The notes beneath the pieces were generated by a model. The model was not told the DNA's origin. It saw only the letters and a program-made list of their open reading frames with translations, and ran no database searches. A program made the position numbers and the translations under genes. From contig NC_012483.1 in NCBI RefSeq assembly GCF_000022565.1, positions 434,001 through 498,000 of the forward strand: a stretch of 64,000 nt of DNA. The letters run 5' to 3'. This document shows, one piece after another, positions 7,815-16,618 of this stretch. The stretch is from Acidobacterium capsulatum ATCC 51196. Its GTDB lineage: Bacteria; Acidobacteriota; Terriglobia; Terriglobales; Acidobacteriaceae. The stretch's first letter is position 1; each line of letters starts with the position of its first letter.

Positions 7815-8183
7815 ATGACGACGCTGATTTTGATGCTGTTGGCATTTGGGCTGGGCGTGCTGGTGAGCGTGGCGCGCCACGGGCAGCTGGTCGATGGCGT
7901 GAAGACGTGGGGCGAAAAGCTGCTGGGCGGCGTTGAAAACCGGCTCTGGACCCTGATGCGGGAGAGCTGGACCGACGCCAACCAACATATCCAGGAAGCG
8001 GAGTCCAGGTTGAAGGCGGACGTGGCCGCGATTGAGGCGAAGGTGGATATGCTGCTGCGCCGTACGGGCATTTCTCCGGAGAGCCTGGCGGCTGCCGCGC
8101 AGCCGGTGGCCGCAGCGAACCAGCCGGACCCCACGCCATCCGCGAAGCCGGAAGAGGCGCAAAGTTCCAGCGCGGGCCAGTAG
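7815..8183 (+). CDS. Small membrane protein with coiled coil, lysis region
   Basis: A 122-aa protein. ATG at 7815 has AGGAGG 5 bases upstream; a GTG at 7812 is too close to that site. The N-terminus is a membrane helix (residues 2-18), followed by an amphipathic coiled coil (about 45-85) and an alanine/proline-rich tail. Function is unknown. It may be a second holin/antiholin-type or spanin-type factor, inferred only from its place next to the lysis genes. Confidence 0.6.
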   Translation: MTTLILMLLAFGLGVLVSVARHGQLVDGVKTWGEKLLGGVENRLWTLMRESWTDANQHIQEAESRLKADVAAIEAKVDMLLRRTGISPESLAAAAQPVAAANQPDPTPSAKPEEAQSSSAGQ

Positions 8184-8221
8184 GGCCGCACCAAGATACA
8201 CCAACGTAGCGACGAACGAAA

Positions 8222-8261
8222 CCCGGCGGCTCCGTGGTCAACCAGCTACCGAGCCGCCGGG
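8222..8261 (+). promoter_or_regulatory. Perfect 11-bp hairpin between late genes
   Basis: CCCGGCGGCTC (8222-8232) pairs fully with GAGCCGCCGGG (8251-8261) around an 18-base loop. It ends 24 bases before the next start codon and has no T run. It may control expression or processing at the border between the lysis cassette and the next genes. Confidence 0.55.
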
Positions 8262-8285
8262 AAGTAGGAATGAGAGAGGCAGACG

Positions 8286-8621
8286 ATGGACGAGAACAAG
8301 AAAGAGATGTGGGCGCTCGTTGAGCTTTTCGGGCACAACCGTATTGCCGGCCGCGTCTCGGAAGCCGAGATCGGCGCTGGAAGTCTGATCCGCGTTGACG
8401 TGCCGCAAATCGGGGAGCGCGCGCCGCTGACCAAGTATTACAACGTGAAGTCGATCTATGGAATCACGCCCGTCGACGAGGAGACCGCTCTTCGCATGGC
8501 TAAGGATTTGAGGCCTGAGCCAGTGAGCGAGTTCAGCCTTACGCGAGAACTCGACCGGATGCGACGCCTGAGCAGCGGTTCGGCCGAGGACGATGGCGAT
8601 GACGGACCGGATTTCGGATGA
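8286..8621 (+). CDS. Conserved phage hypothetical protein
   Basis: A 111-aa acidic protein with a compact N-terminal domain (MWALVELFGHNRIAGRVSEA, then RVDVP and the segment YYNVKSIYGITP). I have seen this pattern in many prophages and phages, but no function is established to my knowledge. The C-terminus is rich in aspartate. Its stop overlaps the next ATG. Confidence 0.7.
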   Translation: MDENKKEMWALVELFGHNRIAGRVSEAEIGAGSLIRVDVPQIGERAPLTKYYNVKSIYGITPVDEETALRMAKDLRPEPVSEFSLTRELDRMRRLSSGSAEDDGDDGPDFG

Positions 8622-8971
8622 CGAAGAGGCGACCTTCGCCAGTGGAGCTGGCCAAGGAGAGAGTGAGGAGCGACATGAGCGCATCTGCATGTCAGCACGG
8701 TTACCCACCCTGCAGGGAGTGCCTCCGGGCAGCCGAAAAGTCGCGGCGGATTTCCCGGGACTGGGGCCGGATCTCGACCGAGGTTTCCGAGATCGTCCGT
8801 GCGTCCCGGCCGGCGCTTTTGCCGCCGATGCCGAAAACGCCGGAAATGCCCCCAGGAGCTTCGGGGGGGGGTGTAATCCCCCACGCGGAAATTCCGTGTG
8901 CGCAGGAGAATTTTCTAGGGCGCTTTACGGGGCACCAGGGAAAACTTTCTGACCCTCGAAAGCGGCTTTGA
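8618..8971 (+). CDS. Hypothetical protein with cysteine cluster
   Basis: A 117-aa reading frame whose ATG overlaps the previous stop (ATGA). A cluster CQHGYPPCRECL near residue 25 could bind a metal. The rest is basic or proline-rich and shows no known domain. Another frame is open over the same stretch, so the coding call rests mainly on the overlap junction. Confidence 0.45.
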   Translation: MTKRRPSPVELAKERVRSDMSASACQHGYPPCRECLRAAEKSRRISRDWGRISTEVSEIVRASRPALLPPMPKTPEMPPGASGGGVIPHAEIPCAQENFLGRFTGHQGKLSDPRKRL

Positions 8972-9038
8972 GGGGGCCGGAAGCCGTGAGCGGGTTTTCA
9001 GGGGTTGTTTTGGGAGTGGTCTGGGAGGGGCGGTAGAG

Positions 9039-9500
9039 GTGTTGGGAAACGGTCGGCATGCGGATGTGAAAATCGGGTTCCGGTACGGATGGCTTCGGTC
9101 GGTGGCCGTGGGCCTGGGCGGGGCGAGCGTGGCGGCCATCGTGATGGGCGGCTACAAGATTCTGGAAACGCAGCCGTCGGAAGCCTTCGCGCTGCTGCGG
9201 AGCTGGGGACCGAATCCGCTGATCGAGATCTCGGTCGTGGTGGTCTTCGGGACGTTGCTGCAGCAGTTCGTGGAAATTGCCAAGCAGGGCGTGGAGGCGC
9301 AGCGCGACATGGCCGAGGCGATGACGAAGATCGCCGAGAAGGACGACCGGCAGTTGCAGGAGATTCAGACGCTCTCGGCTTACACGGCCACCCAGGCCGA
9401 GCGCATGCACCGCAGGACGGACCGCATGAGCAACCTGCTGGCGCAGATTGCCGAGAGCATGAAGATTCCGGTGCAGAACGCCGGCGATGAAGAGGACTGA
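9039..9500 (+). CDS. Membrane protein with C-terminal coiled coil
   Basis: A 153-aa protein starting at GTG 9039, with GGAGG about 10 bases upstream. Two hydrophobic segments (about residues 20-38 and 62-78) are followed by a long helical charged region (residues 80-145) rich in E, K, Q and R. Similar two-helix plus coiled-coil proteins occur before the terminase in transposable phages. The role is not known; it could belong to the lysis system. Its stop overlaps the next start. Confidence 0.6.
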   Translation: MLGNGRHADVKIGFRYGWLRSVAVGLGGASVAAIVMGGYKILETQPSEAFALLRSWGPNPLIEISVVVVFGTLLQQFVEIAKQGVEAQRDMAEAMTKIAEKDDRQLQEIQTLSAYTATQAERMHRRTDRMSNLLAQIAESMKIPVQNAGDEED

Positions 9501-9820
9501 TGATGGATGACCTGACTCCGAAGAAAGCGCGGCGCATGCGCGGGCAGATTCTGCTGCTGCTGCGCTCGCGCCACAACGTGCAGGGCAGCCGCTTTGACTC
9601 CGTCGCCCTGACGCGCACGCTGCAGGACCTGGCCTTTGACGTGAACCTGATCGACGTGCTGACGCTGCTGCAGGATCTGCAGGACCGCCGCTACGTGCGC
9701 TTCACGGCACGGCACAATTCACTGACGGGGCGCCAGTATTTCGAGAAGATCGAGCTCACCGCCGCGGGACGCGACCAGGTCGAAGAGAACGTTGCGACCG
9801 ATCCGGCCCTGGAGTTTTGA
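9500..9820 (+). CDS. Mu gp26-like position protein, winged-helix-like
   Basis: A 106-aa protein with a predicted winged-helix-like layout: helices in RRMRGQILLLLRSRH and LTRTLQDLAF, then a beta hairpin near RRYVRFTARHN and a final helix. It sits where Mu-like phages have small conserved genes just before the terminase pair. It may bind DNA and help packaging or late control; this is inference. Overlaps the previous stop codon (TGATG). Confidence 0.65.
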   Translation: MMDDLTPKKARRMRGQILLLLRSRHNVQGSRFDSVALTRTLQDLAFDVNLIDVLTLLQDLQDRRYVRFTARHNSLTGRQYFEKIELTAAGRDQVEENVATDPALEF

Positions 9821-9823
9821 ACC

Positions 9824-10537
9824 GTGGCCGCCCGCAGACCCCGGACCGGCGAGCGCCGGCGCACGCAGCAGCCGCTCAAGATCGACCGCCTGATCGAGGC
9901 AATGCCCGAGCTGCGCCAGACGCTGCAGAAGCTGAAGAACAGCGACGGGCTCACCTGGCAGGAGATCGAAGAGCGGTCAGCGCTCCCAAAAGCCCAGGGC
10001 GGATTCATCGAGTGGGACGAGCTGCCCACCTCTGTTCTCGAGCTCTTCCCGGACATGCGGCTGCCGCACAGCAACCTGCACCGCTGGTATGACCTGCGCG
10101 TGCAACAGGTGGTGAGCGAGACGCTGGCGCGGTCTGCCCAGGCGCGGGAAATTGCCGAAGCGTTTGCGCGCTCGACGGTGGATGGCTCGGACGAAGCCGT
10201 GCTGAATGCGGCGCGCGACCAGATCATGTCGATTCTCTCGGAGGACGCCACCACGAAGGGACGCATGGGCGCGGCGAAGGCTCTGATTGTACTCGCGGAG
10301 ATATTGCAGCAGCGGCGGACGAATGAGCTGCGTGAGCGCCAGGTGGCCGTAAACGAAAAGAAAGTGCAGGCGCTGCTGAAGCGCGAGGCGCTGACGCGCC
10401 GCAAGCTGGAAGCAGAAACCGAGCGGCTGCAGAAGAAGGCCAGCAAGGGGCAAGTCACGGAAGCCGACCTCGCGCGGCTGAAACAGCGCGTCTTCGGAAT
10501 CGCGCCCAGGGAAGAGTCCGAGGGCGCTCATGGGTAA
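9824..10537 (+). CDS. Terminase small subunit-like (DUF3486/Mu gp27-like)
   Basis: A 237-aa protein that starts at GTG 9824, 3 bases after the previous stop. It resembles Mu gp27 in overall layout: a basic N-terminus, an HTH-like stretch (DGLTWQEIEERSAL), a central region with SNLHRWYDLRV, and a long C-terminal helical region rich in R, E and K. In Mu-like phages this protein recognises packaging DNA together with the large subunit encoded next. It overlaps the large-subunit gene by 8 bases. Confidence 0.78.
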   Translation: MAARRPRTGERRRTQQPLKIDRLIEAMPELRQTLQKLKNSDGLTWQEIEERSALPKAQGGFIEWDELPTSVLELFPDMRLPHSNLHRWYDLRVQQVVSETLARSAQAREIAEAFARSTVDGSDEAVLNAARDQIMSILSEDATTKGRMGAAKALIVLAEILQQRRTNELRERQVAVNEKKVQALLKREALTRRKLEAETERLQKKASKGQVTEADLARLKQRVFGIAPREESEGAHG

Positions 10538-12053
10538 AAAGCTGCTGGCAGCAACGCTGGCGCTCGCTTCGGTCGTGCCAGGTGCGGTTCCGGTGCGGCC
10601 GGAGGTGCCGCCGGCGCTTGCCCTGCGGCCCTACCAGGTGCGATGGGTGCAGGATGAAGCGCGATTCAAGATCGCGGTCAAGTCTGCACGCATCGGCTTT
10701 TCTTTCGCGACCGCGCTTGAGGCTGCGCTTGATTGCCTCGCGCATCCAAACACGACCTGGACGGTATTGAGCGCCAGCAAGGCGCAATCGGTCGAGTTCA
10801 TCGAGACATGTCATCGCCTGATCGAGGTGATGACCGGCACGGCCGAGCTCTACCACGACGAAGACTGGTATGACGAGCTGGGCCACATTGAGGCGATCCA
10901 GCAGCGGATTACCTTTGCCAACGGCGCGCGCATCATCGCGCTGCCGGCGAATCCCCGCACGGCCCGCGGCTATCCCGGCAACGCGATTCTGGACGAATTT
11001 GCGCATCACGAGGAGAGCTACGCCATCTGGGCTGCGATTACGCGCCAGGTAGCCCTCGGCCACAAGGTGCGCGTGCTATCGACGCCGAACGGCGAACAGG
11101 GCAAGTTCTACGACTTGTGCAAGGAACTGGGACTTACCGATGGCGTGGCTCCTGAGAATAACTTCAAGATCGTGAAGGGGTGGTCGATTCACTGGATCGA
11201 CGCTCCGATGGCGATTGCCGATGGCTGCCCGATCAACATGGATGAGATGCGCCAGCTCATCCAGGACGCGGACATCGTTAATCAGGAGTTCTACTGCGTC
11301 TTCCTGAAGTCTGGCGGCGCGTGGATCCCGCTCGATCTGATTCAGCGGGCCGAGAGCGAGACGGCAACGGTGGAATGGCCTGGCGGTTACGCGCCACGCG
11401 GGCGGCTCTTTGGCGGCATCGACGTGGGACGCTTCTCGAACCGGACCACCTTCTGGGTCAAAGAAGACCTGGGCGACGTGCTGGTGACGCGCATGGCGAT
11501 GGCGATTCACGAGATGCCGTTCCCGGACCAGGCGAATCTGATTGCGCCGTGGATGAAGATGACGCAGGTGACGGCGATCGACTCCACGGGCATGGGCATT
11601 GGTCTATTCGACGACCTGAACAAGCTGTGCCCCGGGCGTGTGATGGGCGTCAATTTTGCCGGATCGAGCCGCGTGCGCGACGAGCAGAAGAAAAAGCACG
11701 CGGCCACGTCGAACGTAGCCGATGGTGCAGTGCGGCTCAAGGTGGATCTGGCAGTGAAGCTCAAGAAGTCGTTCGAGTCCGGGCGCGAGCGCATTCCGTA
11801 TTCGCTTGACATCCGGACGGAGATCCAGGGCGTCAAGCGCGTGGCCACGGCCAGCGGCGTGACCTTTGACGCACCACAGGTGGCGATTGAGACCGGAGTT
11901 GCCGGCGGCAAGAAAACCAAGGCGCGCGCGCACGCTGACCACTTCTGGGGATGCGCGCTGGCGACCTACGCGGCGCAGTCAAACGTGCTGGCGCTCGGGA
12001 TGCAGACATCGAGCAAGCGGCCGTCGTACTCGATGACAGGAGGCTTTCAGTAA
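10530..12053 (+). CDS. Terminase large subunit (Mu gp28-like)
   Basis: DNA-packaging motor. The N-terminal ATPase shows the adapted Walker A of this family (VKSARIGFSFATA), Walker B NAILDEFAHHE, and a coupling-type segment RVLSTPNGEQGKFYD. The C-terminal nuclease has candidate metal-binding aspartates in GGIDVGRF, VTAIDSTGMG and ADHFWGCAL. Length of 507 aa is normal for the family. The gene follows the small subunit with overlap and its stop overlaps the portal start (TAATG). Confidence 0.92.
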   Translation: MGKKLLAATLALASVVPGAVPVRPEVPPALALRPYQVRWVQDEARFKIAVKSARIGFSFATALEAALDCLAHPNTTWTVLSASKAQSVEFIETCHRLIEVMTGTAELYHDEDWYDELGHIEAIQQRITFANGARIIALPANPRTARGYPGNAILDEFAHHEESYAIWAAITRQVALGHKVRVLSTPNGEQGKFYDLCKELGLTDGVAPENNFKIVKGWSIHWIDAPMAIADGCPINMDEMRQLIQDADIVNQEFYCVFLKSGGAWIPLDLIQRAESETATVEWPGGYAPRGRLFGGIDVGRFSNRTTFWVKEDLGDVLVTRMAMAIHEMPFPDQANLIAPWMKMTQVTAIDSTGMGIGLFDDLNKLCPGRVMGVNFAGSSRVRDEQKKKHAATSNVADGAVRLKVDLAVKLKKSFESGRERIPYSLDIRTEIQGVKRVATASGVTFDAPQVAIETGVAGGKKTKARAHADHFWGCALATYAAQSNVLALGMQTSSKRPSYSMTGGFQ

Positions 12054-13504
12054 TGGCAGCAGATAACGAGATCCCGGCGGTACCGCCGAAGGGACAGATT
12101 GTCAGCACCCAGGCGCTCTATCTCACGCAGATTTCGCAGTACCGCAATTCGCTGGGCTTCGGCGGGACGCGCAGTCCCACGGCGATCTGGCAGGAGATGA
12201 AGCTCTTCCAGCCCTCGACGATGGCTTATTACCGGGAGCTGGAGGAGAAAGATGAGGACGTTGCCAACGCTCTCGACACGCTGAAGCTGAGCGTGCTCGA
12301 GCGCGACCGCAATGTGCTGCCGGCGAACAAGGAAGACTCCAAGGCTGCGGACGTTGCCCAGTTTGTGAAGGAACAGCTCGACGGGCTCGATTTTCACGCC
12401 GTTCTGGATTGCGTGCTGGATGCGGCCGGCTACGGATTCAGCGTGCAGGAGCTGGTGTTCGACGTCTCGATGGGGCAGGCGTCGCTGCAGTCGATCGACG
12501 ATTGCCCGCAGGAGCTATTCCTCTTCGGCGACCGCTACTATCCGCAGGTCGGCCCGCTGCAGATGCTGGACTCGCCCTGGGCGTCCAGTGGCAATCCGGT
12601 CCCGGAAGAGAAGTTCCTGGTGATGTCGTACCGCATGCGCGGGCGCAGCCGGATCGGTCAGCCGCTGTTGAAGGCGATCTTCTGGCCGAGCTGGTTCAAA
12701 CGCAACGTGCAGCGACTCTGGCTGCAGTTCGCCGAGAAGGGGCCCGGCACGGCCGTGGTGCGCTACAACGACGCGAACAATGCCGAGGAGCGGCAGAACG
12801 CGGTCAACATCGCGCAGGCCATCGTGGACGGCACGGCCATCGCAGTGCCCGCCAATTTCGATTATGACCAGGAGCTGCTCAAGATTGCGCGCTCGCAGGA
12901 TCCGGCGGTCTACGAGCATTTCTTTCAGGCGATGCAGTACTCGATCGTACGCCGCGTGCTGGGCGAGACGCTGACGAGCTTTGGCAATGAAGGTGGAACG
13001 GGATCAAAGGCGCTCGGCACTACGCATGCAGACACGCTCGAGAAACGCAGCGTCGAACTTTGCCGTGCGCTTGAGTCGATGATCAACCGGCAGCTTGTGC
13101 GCCGGCTCGTGCTCTGGAACTTCGGGCCCGATGCGCCGATGCCAAAATGGTCGTTTGACCTGGCCGAGGAAGAAGATCTGAGCACACGCCTTGCAATTGA
13201 TAGCGGCCTGCAGGGACTGGGCAAAAAGATCACGGTCGGCTACGTCGTGGAGCGCTACGACATGCCGCTGGCTCCGGGCGAGAATCCGGACGACGTACTC
13301 GTGCCCAACGTCAACGCGCCGAAGGTGCAGGAGCAGTTGCGGTCGACCGAGTCGGCGGCCTTCAGCGAGTCAGAAGAAGCGGCCAAGGCGGAGATGGCCG
13401 AGGTGGACGAGCTGCTGGCGCGCATGAAAGCCGACGCGGAGCAGGTGATGAAGGAGCGGGTGCGCGAGATCGCTGACCAGACCGTTCCGGTGGTCAAGCC
13501 CTGA
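12053..13504 (+). CDS. Portal protein, DUF935 family (Mu gp29-like)
   Basis: Forms the ring through which DNA enters the head. The 483-aa product shows the DUF935 pattern, including MAYYRELEEKDEDVANALDT near the N-terminus, a middle part with YGFSVQELVFDV, and GTGSKALGTTHADTLEKR in the C-terminal half. ATG at 12053 overlaps the terminase stop. The open frame upstream to 11951 lies inside the terminase gene and is rejected. Confidence 0.92.
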   Translation: MAADNEIPAVPPKGQIVSTQALYLTQISQYRNSLGFGGTRSPTAIWQEMKLFQPSTMAYYRELEEKDEDVANALDTLKLSVLERDRNVLPANKEDSKAADVAQFVKEQLDGLDFHAVLDCVLDAAGYGFSVQELVFDVSMGQASLQSIDDCPQELFLFGDRYYPQVGPLQMLDSPWASSGNPVPEEKFLVMSYRMRGRSRIGQPLLKAIFWPSWFKRNVQRLWLQFAEKGPGTAVVRYNDANNAEERQNAVNIAQAIVDGTAIAVPANFDYDQELLKIARSQDPAVYEHFFQAMQYSIVRRVLGETLTSFGNEGGTGSKALGTTHADTLEKRSVELCRALESMINRQLVRRLVLWNFGPDAPMPKWSFDLAEEEDLSTRLAIDSGLQGLGKKITVGYVVERYDMPLAPGENPDDVLVPNVNAPKVQEQLRSTESAAFSESEEAAKAEMAEVDELLARMKADAEQVMKERVREIADQTVPVVKP

Positions 13505-14367
13505 TGCTGGTGCGTGCTCACCTGCCGAGGGTCGGAGACGGCGGGTACCAGCGCCGCCTGGGCGATCTGCTTGCGCACCATCTCGCGCACGCGGATCTCG
13601 CCGGGCGGCTGCACATCCTGCGGCATGCTCACCGCAAGACGGGCAAGCTGATGCCGCTCGCGATGACGTCGCGTACGGTGCTCTTTGCCGATGACAAGGA
13701 TGCGGAGCGAGCCGCCGGAGACATCGCGACCGTCTCCCTGGGCGCGAACTTCGGCTTTCCGGATACGACAAGCTCCAGCTACATTCGCGAGCTGACGCCG
13801 GTCACGCGCGCCGTCTTCGACGGGCTCAGCTCGCGCTACAAGCGTGATGCTTTCACCCTCGCCGGAACCAGCGACGTGCGCATGATCGAGAAGATCCGCA
13901 ACGAGCTGGCCGACGTGGCCGAAAAAGGCGGCACGCCGCGCGACTTCAGGAAAGCTGTCGCCGCGCTCAAGGAAGAGTCGGATGTCAAAGCGCTGAATGC
14001 CTTCTCGCTTGACACGGCCTTCAATACCGCGATGCAGAAGGCTTACAGCGCGGGACGCCTGGAGCAGATGCTGGAGCCGCATATCGTCGAGGCGCTGCCT
14101 TATTGGCAGTACTGGACGATGGAAGATGATCGCGTGCGGCCGGAGCACGCGGTGCTGGACCAGTTCCTTGCGCGAGCGATTGACCCGGTGTGGCATAAGA
14201 TCTATCCACCGTGCGGATTTAATTGCCGGTGCTCGGTTGCACCGTTGACCGAAGAAGAAGCGCTCGAGCTCAATCCCAAGGCGAATGAAGGCGGGATGGA
14301 ACGTCTGCCGGCACTCGCTGTCGAGCTGGTTCCGCAGCCTGGATTCCGCAGCCTGATGGCGGCATAA
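13504..14367 (+). CDS. F-like minor head protein (Mu gp30-like)
   Basis: Head morphogenesis protein of the SPP1 gp7/Mu F family. The conserved C-terminal part is clear: WTMEDDRVRPEHAVLDQF and then a cysteine motif PPCGFNCRCS. At 287 aa it is shorter than Mu F (about 420 aa), with a reduced N-terminus. It overlaps the portal stop by one base and lies in the usual Mu order. Confidence 0.87.
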   Translation: MLVRAHLPRVGDGGYQRRLGDLLAHHLAHADLAGRLHILRHAHRKTGKLMPLAMTSRTVLFADDKDAERAAGDIATVSLGANFGFPDTTSSSYIRELTPVTRAVFDGLSSRYKRDAFTLAGTSDVRMIEKIRNELADVAEKGGTPRDFRKAVAALKEESDVKALNAFSLDTAFNTAMQKAYSAGRLEQMLEPHIVEALPYWQYWTMEDDRVRPEHAVLDQFLARAIDPVWHKIYPPCGFNCRCSVAPLTEEEALELNPKANEGGMERLPALAVELVPQPGFRSLMAA

Positions 14368-14424
14368 TCTTTCCGCGCCGCTACACGTAAGCGAACTGAT
14401 GCCGCAGTTGCGCCGCGCCGTTGA

Positions 14425-15792
14425 ATGATTGCGTCAGTGGCAAACCCAACCAAGACCGTCGATGGCAAAGCGCTTCCGCGCACGGAGTTCGCATATGTAG
14501 GCGACCCTGAGAAGATTGCAACCTGGCATCTTCCGATCGACAAGGAACACATTCAGGCCGCGCTCGATCTCTTCGGGCACGAGACGCACGTCCCGGCAGA
14601 CAAGAAAACCGAGGTTGCACGCCGCATCGCGGCGCGCGCCCGCTCACTCGGAATCGACGCGAAGAATTTCGAGAGGAAGTACTGCGGTCTGGAGCACGCG
14701 GACTTTAGCGGTGGATGGGTTGAAATCTTCCGCGCCGGCGACTACGGCAGCAAGGGCGTTTACACGGCGGACGATCTTGACCGCATCGTGGCGAGCTACG
14801 ATCCGCGCTTCCATGAGGCCCCGGCCGTCATCGGCCATCCGAAGCACGACATGCCGGCGTATGGCTGGACCGATCGCCTGATGCGCCAGGGCGATGTGCT
14901 GCTGGCAAAGTTTCGCGAGGTTGACCCTGCGTTTGAGGAGGCTGTAAAAAGCGGCCGATTCAAAAAGCGCTCGGCGGCTTTTTACCTGGGCGAAGACGGC
15001 AAGATCTCTGGCCTTCGCCATGTGGGCTTTCTCGGCGCGCAGCCGCCTGAGGTGAAGGGGCTCAAGAATCTCAATTTTGACGATGCCGGACGTGAGTTCA
15101 CTGAACTCGAGTTTGGCCAGGAGGAACCGATGGCGGAACAGCAGGTGGACAAGAAGACGCTGATCGATGCGATCTCAGAGTTCTTTACCGAGCGCTTTGG
15201 CAGCAAGCAGGGAGCGCAGCCAGTCTTCAGCGAGAAGGACGCGCGCGATCTCGTCGATGCGGCCGTTGAGCGCGCCACGAAGCCGCTGGTGGACCAGATC
15301 ACACAGATGAAGCAGGACGCCGAAGCGCAGACGCGGAAGTTTGCCGAGCGCGAGGCATCTCTGACGCAGGGCGATCGCAAGCGCCGCGCGGCCGAGGCCA
15401 TCAATGGCCTGAAGGCGAAGGGCTCCTGGGTTCCGGCGTTTGATCGTATCGGCGGCGCGGTGCTGTTCGAGGAGCTGGCCGGGATGTCCGGGACCATCGA
15501 GTTTGGCGAGGCCGACAAGGACGGCAAGAAGCCGCAGAAGTCGCCGCTGGAAGTGATGGTCGCCTTTATGGAAGGTCTCGGGAAGATCGTGCCCGGCGGC
15601 CGGATCGTCGAGGCGCAGGCGTCGCGGAGCAGCTCCAGCTCCAGCTCCGGCAACGCGCATCCCGCAGTTGTCGCCGCGCGCGAGTATCAGAAGGCCAACC
15701 AGGGCGTGACTTTTGAGGAGGCGATGATCAAAGTCGTTTCCGAGAATCCGGCGCTCGAGAATCCGGAAGCCGCTGCCGCTGGCGCGGTCTAG
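14425..15792 (+). CDS. Head maturation protease with N-terminal DUF6582-like domain
   Basis: Mu I (gp32)-like capsid protease-scaffold. Residues 1-85 form a separate domain (RTEFAYVGDPEKIATWHLP), like a DUF6582-type region. Residues ~90-200 are the Mu I protease domain (WVEIFRAGDYGSKGVY, then ASYDPRFHEAPAVIGHP and KSGRFKKRSAAFYLG). The rest is helical scaffold with a serine run before the C-terminus. A nested in-frame start for the scaffold alone lies at 15130. There is no clear SD at ATG 14425. Confidence 0.85.
   Translation: MIASVANPTKTVDGKALPRTEFAYVGDPEKIATWHLPIDKEHIQAALDLFGHETHVPADKKTEVARRIAARARSLGIDAKNFERKYCGLEHADFSGGWVEIFRAGDYGSKGVYTADDLDRIVASYDPRFHEAPAVIGHPKHDMPAYGWTDRLMRQGDVLLAKFREVDPAFEEAVKSGRFKKRSAAFYLGEDGKISGLRHVGFLGAQPPEVKGLKNLNFDDAGREFTELEFGQEEPMAEQQVDKKTLIDAISEFFTERFGSKQGAQPVFSEKDARDLVDAAVERATKPLVDQITQMKQDAEAQTRKFAEREASLTQGDRKRRAAEAINGLKAKGSWVPAFDRIGGAVLFEELAGMSGTIEFGEADKDGKKPQKSPLEVMVAFMEGLGKIVPGGRIVEAQASRSSSSSSSGNAHPAVVAAREYQKANQGVTFEEAMIKVVSENPALENPEAAAAGAV
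15130..15792 (+). CDS. Nested scaffold protein (Mu Z-like) from internal start
   Basis: In frame with the protease gene, ATG at 15130 is preceded by CAGGAGG with 5-6 bases spacing, a much better ribosome site than that of the full gene. It would make a 220-aa helical protein without the protease domain. In Mu the scaffold Z is made from an internal start in gene I in the same way. I infer that both products are made and that the protease removes the scaffold after assembly. Confidence 0.7.
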   Translation: MAEQQVDKKTLIDAISEFFTERFGSKQGAQPVFSEKDARDLVDAAVERATKPLVDQITQMKQDAEAQTRKFAEREASLTQGDRKRRAAEAINGLKAKGSWVPAFDRIGGAVLFEELAGMSGTIEFGEADKDGKKPQKSPLEVMVAFMEGLGKIVPGGRIVEAQASRSSSSSSSGNAHPAVVAAREYQKANQGVTFEEAMIKVVSENPALENPEAAAAGAV

Positions 15793-15849
15793 ATGTCGCT
15801 TTAGATCGCTGCATCTTGCGGCGCAGATTTCAAACTGGGAGAAAAAGTC

Positions 15850-16560
15850 GTGGCAAACATCTACACCGAAGGCAAAGGGCCGAAGGGGATCACCGTCAAG
15901 GAATCCCTGCTGCCCAACGCGGTCGCGGGCTACTCCCGCGGTCTGGCTGTGAGCTATGGCGCGGACTCGAGCCACTGCGTGCTCCTGCAGCCGGGAGTGC
16001 AGGCGCTTGGTCTTCTCGAAGAGGACGCAATTGACGCCGGCCAGGCGTGCGCGGTGATTGAGTTCGGTCAGGCGGTCGCTCAGATCGGCGCGAACATCAC
16101 AGCGCAGCAGCCGCTTACGACGAACGCGGCCGGGCAGCTCGTTCCCGCGCAGCCGGGGCAGCCCATCGCGGCGATTGCGCTCGAGACGCAGGTCTACGTG
16201 GCCCCTGGCAGCTTTGCCACGGTTTTCGTGGTCGCGGCGCTCAATATCTCGATGCCGGGCGATGCGGTGACGCACTACGTCGCGGCCGGCGCAATTCCGG
16301 TCGCCGAGGGTGCAGCCGGCCTGGGCGGTGGTGCGGCTCTCGCGATGACGCTTGCGCTGCCGACCGAGGCGCAGGACGGAACCAAGATTTTTATCACTGC
16401 GGAGTCTTCGGAGGCTCACACGGTGACCACGGCCGCCAACGGAATCAACGGCGCGAAGCATGTTGTGACGTTTGCGACGCGCGGCGATGGGGTCGTGCTG
16501 GAGGCCATGGGCGGCGTCTGGAATGTGCGTTCGCTCGTTGGCGGAGCGGCTATCGCTTAA
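15850..16560 (+). CDS. Head decoration protein, DUF2190-like
   Basis: A 236-aa protein starting at GTG 15850 after GGGAG. The first ~130 residues show the small beta-barrel pattern of DUF2190/decoration proteins (GQACAVIEFGQAVAQIGANI, then a GxPIAAIAL segment). The last ~80 residues are an extra glycine/alanine and valine-rich beta domain that could be exposed on the capsid. It precedes the major capsid gene, as decoration genes often do. Confidence 0.72.
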   Translation: MANIYTEGKGPKGITVKESLLPNAVAGYSRGLAVSYGADSSHCVLLQPGVQALGLLEEDAIDAGQACAVIEFGQAVAQIGANITAQQPLTTNAAGQLVPAQPGQPIAAIALETQVYVAPGSFATVFVVAALNISMPGDAVTHYVAAGAIPVAEGAAGLGGGAALAMTLALPTEAQDGTKIFITAESSEAHTVTTAANGINGAKHVVTFATRGDGVVLEAMGGVWNVRSLVGGAAIA

Positions 16561-16568
16561 CAGATGAA

Positions 16569-16584
16569 AGGCGCCAAGGCGCCT
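16569..16584 (+). promoter_or_regulatory. Hairpin between decoration and major capsid genes
   Basis: AGGCGCC, loop AA, GGCGCCT makes a perfect 7-bp stem just after the decoration gene. No T run follows. It may limit readthrough or stabilise the capsid mRNA 5' side. Confidence 0.4.
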
Positions 16585-16618
16585 CTCAATTGACGCCCTT
16601 GCGGGCAGGAGGTTGTTT

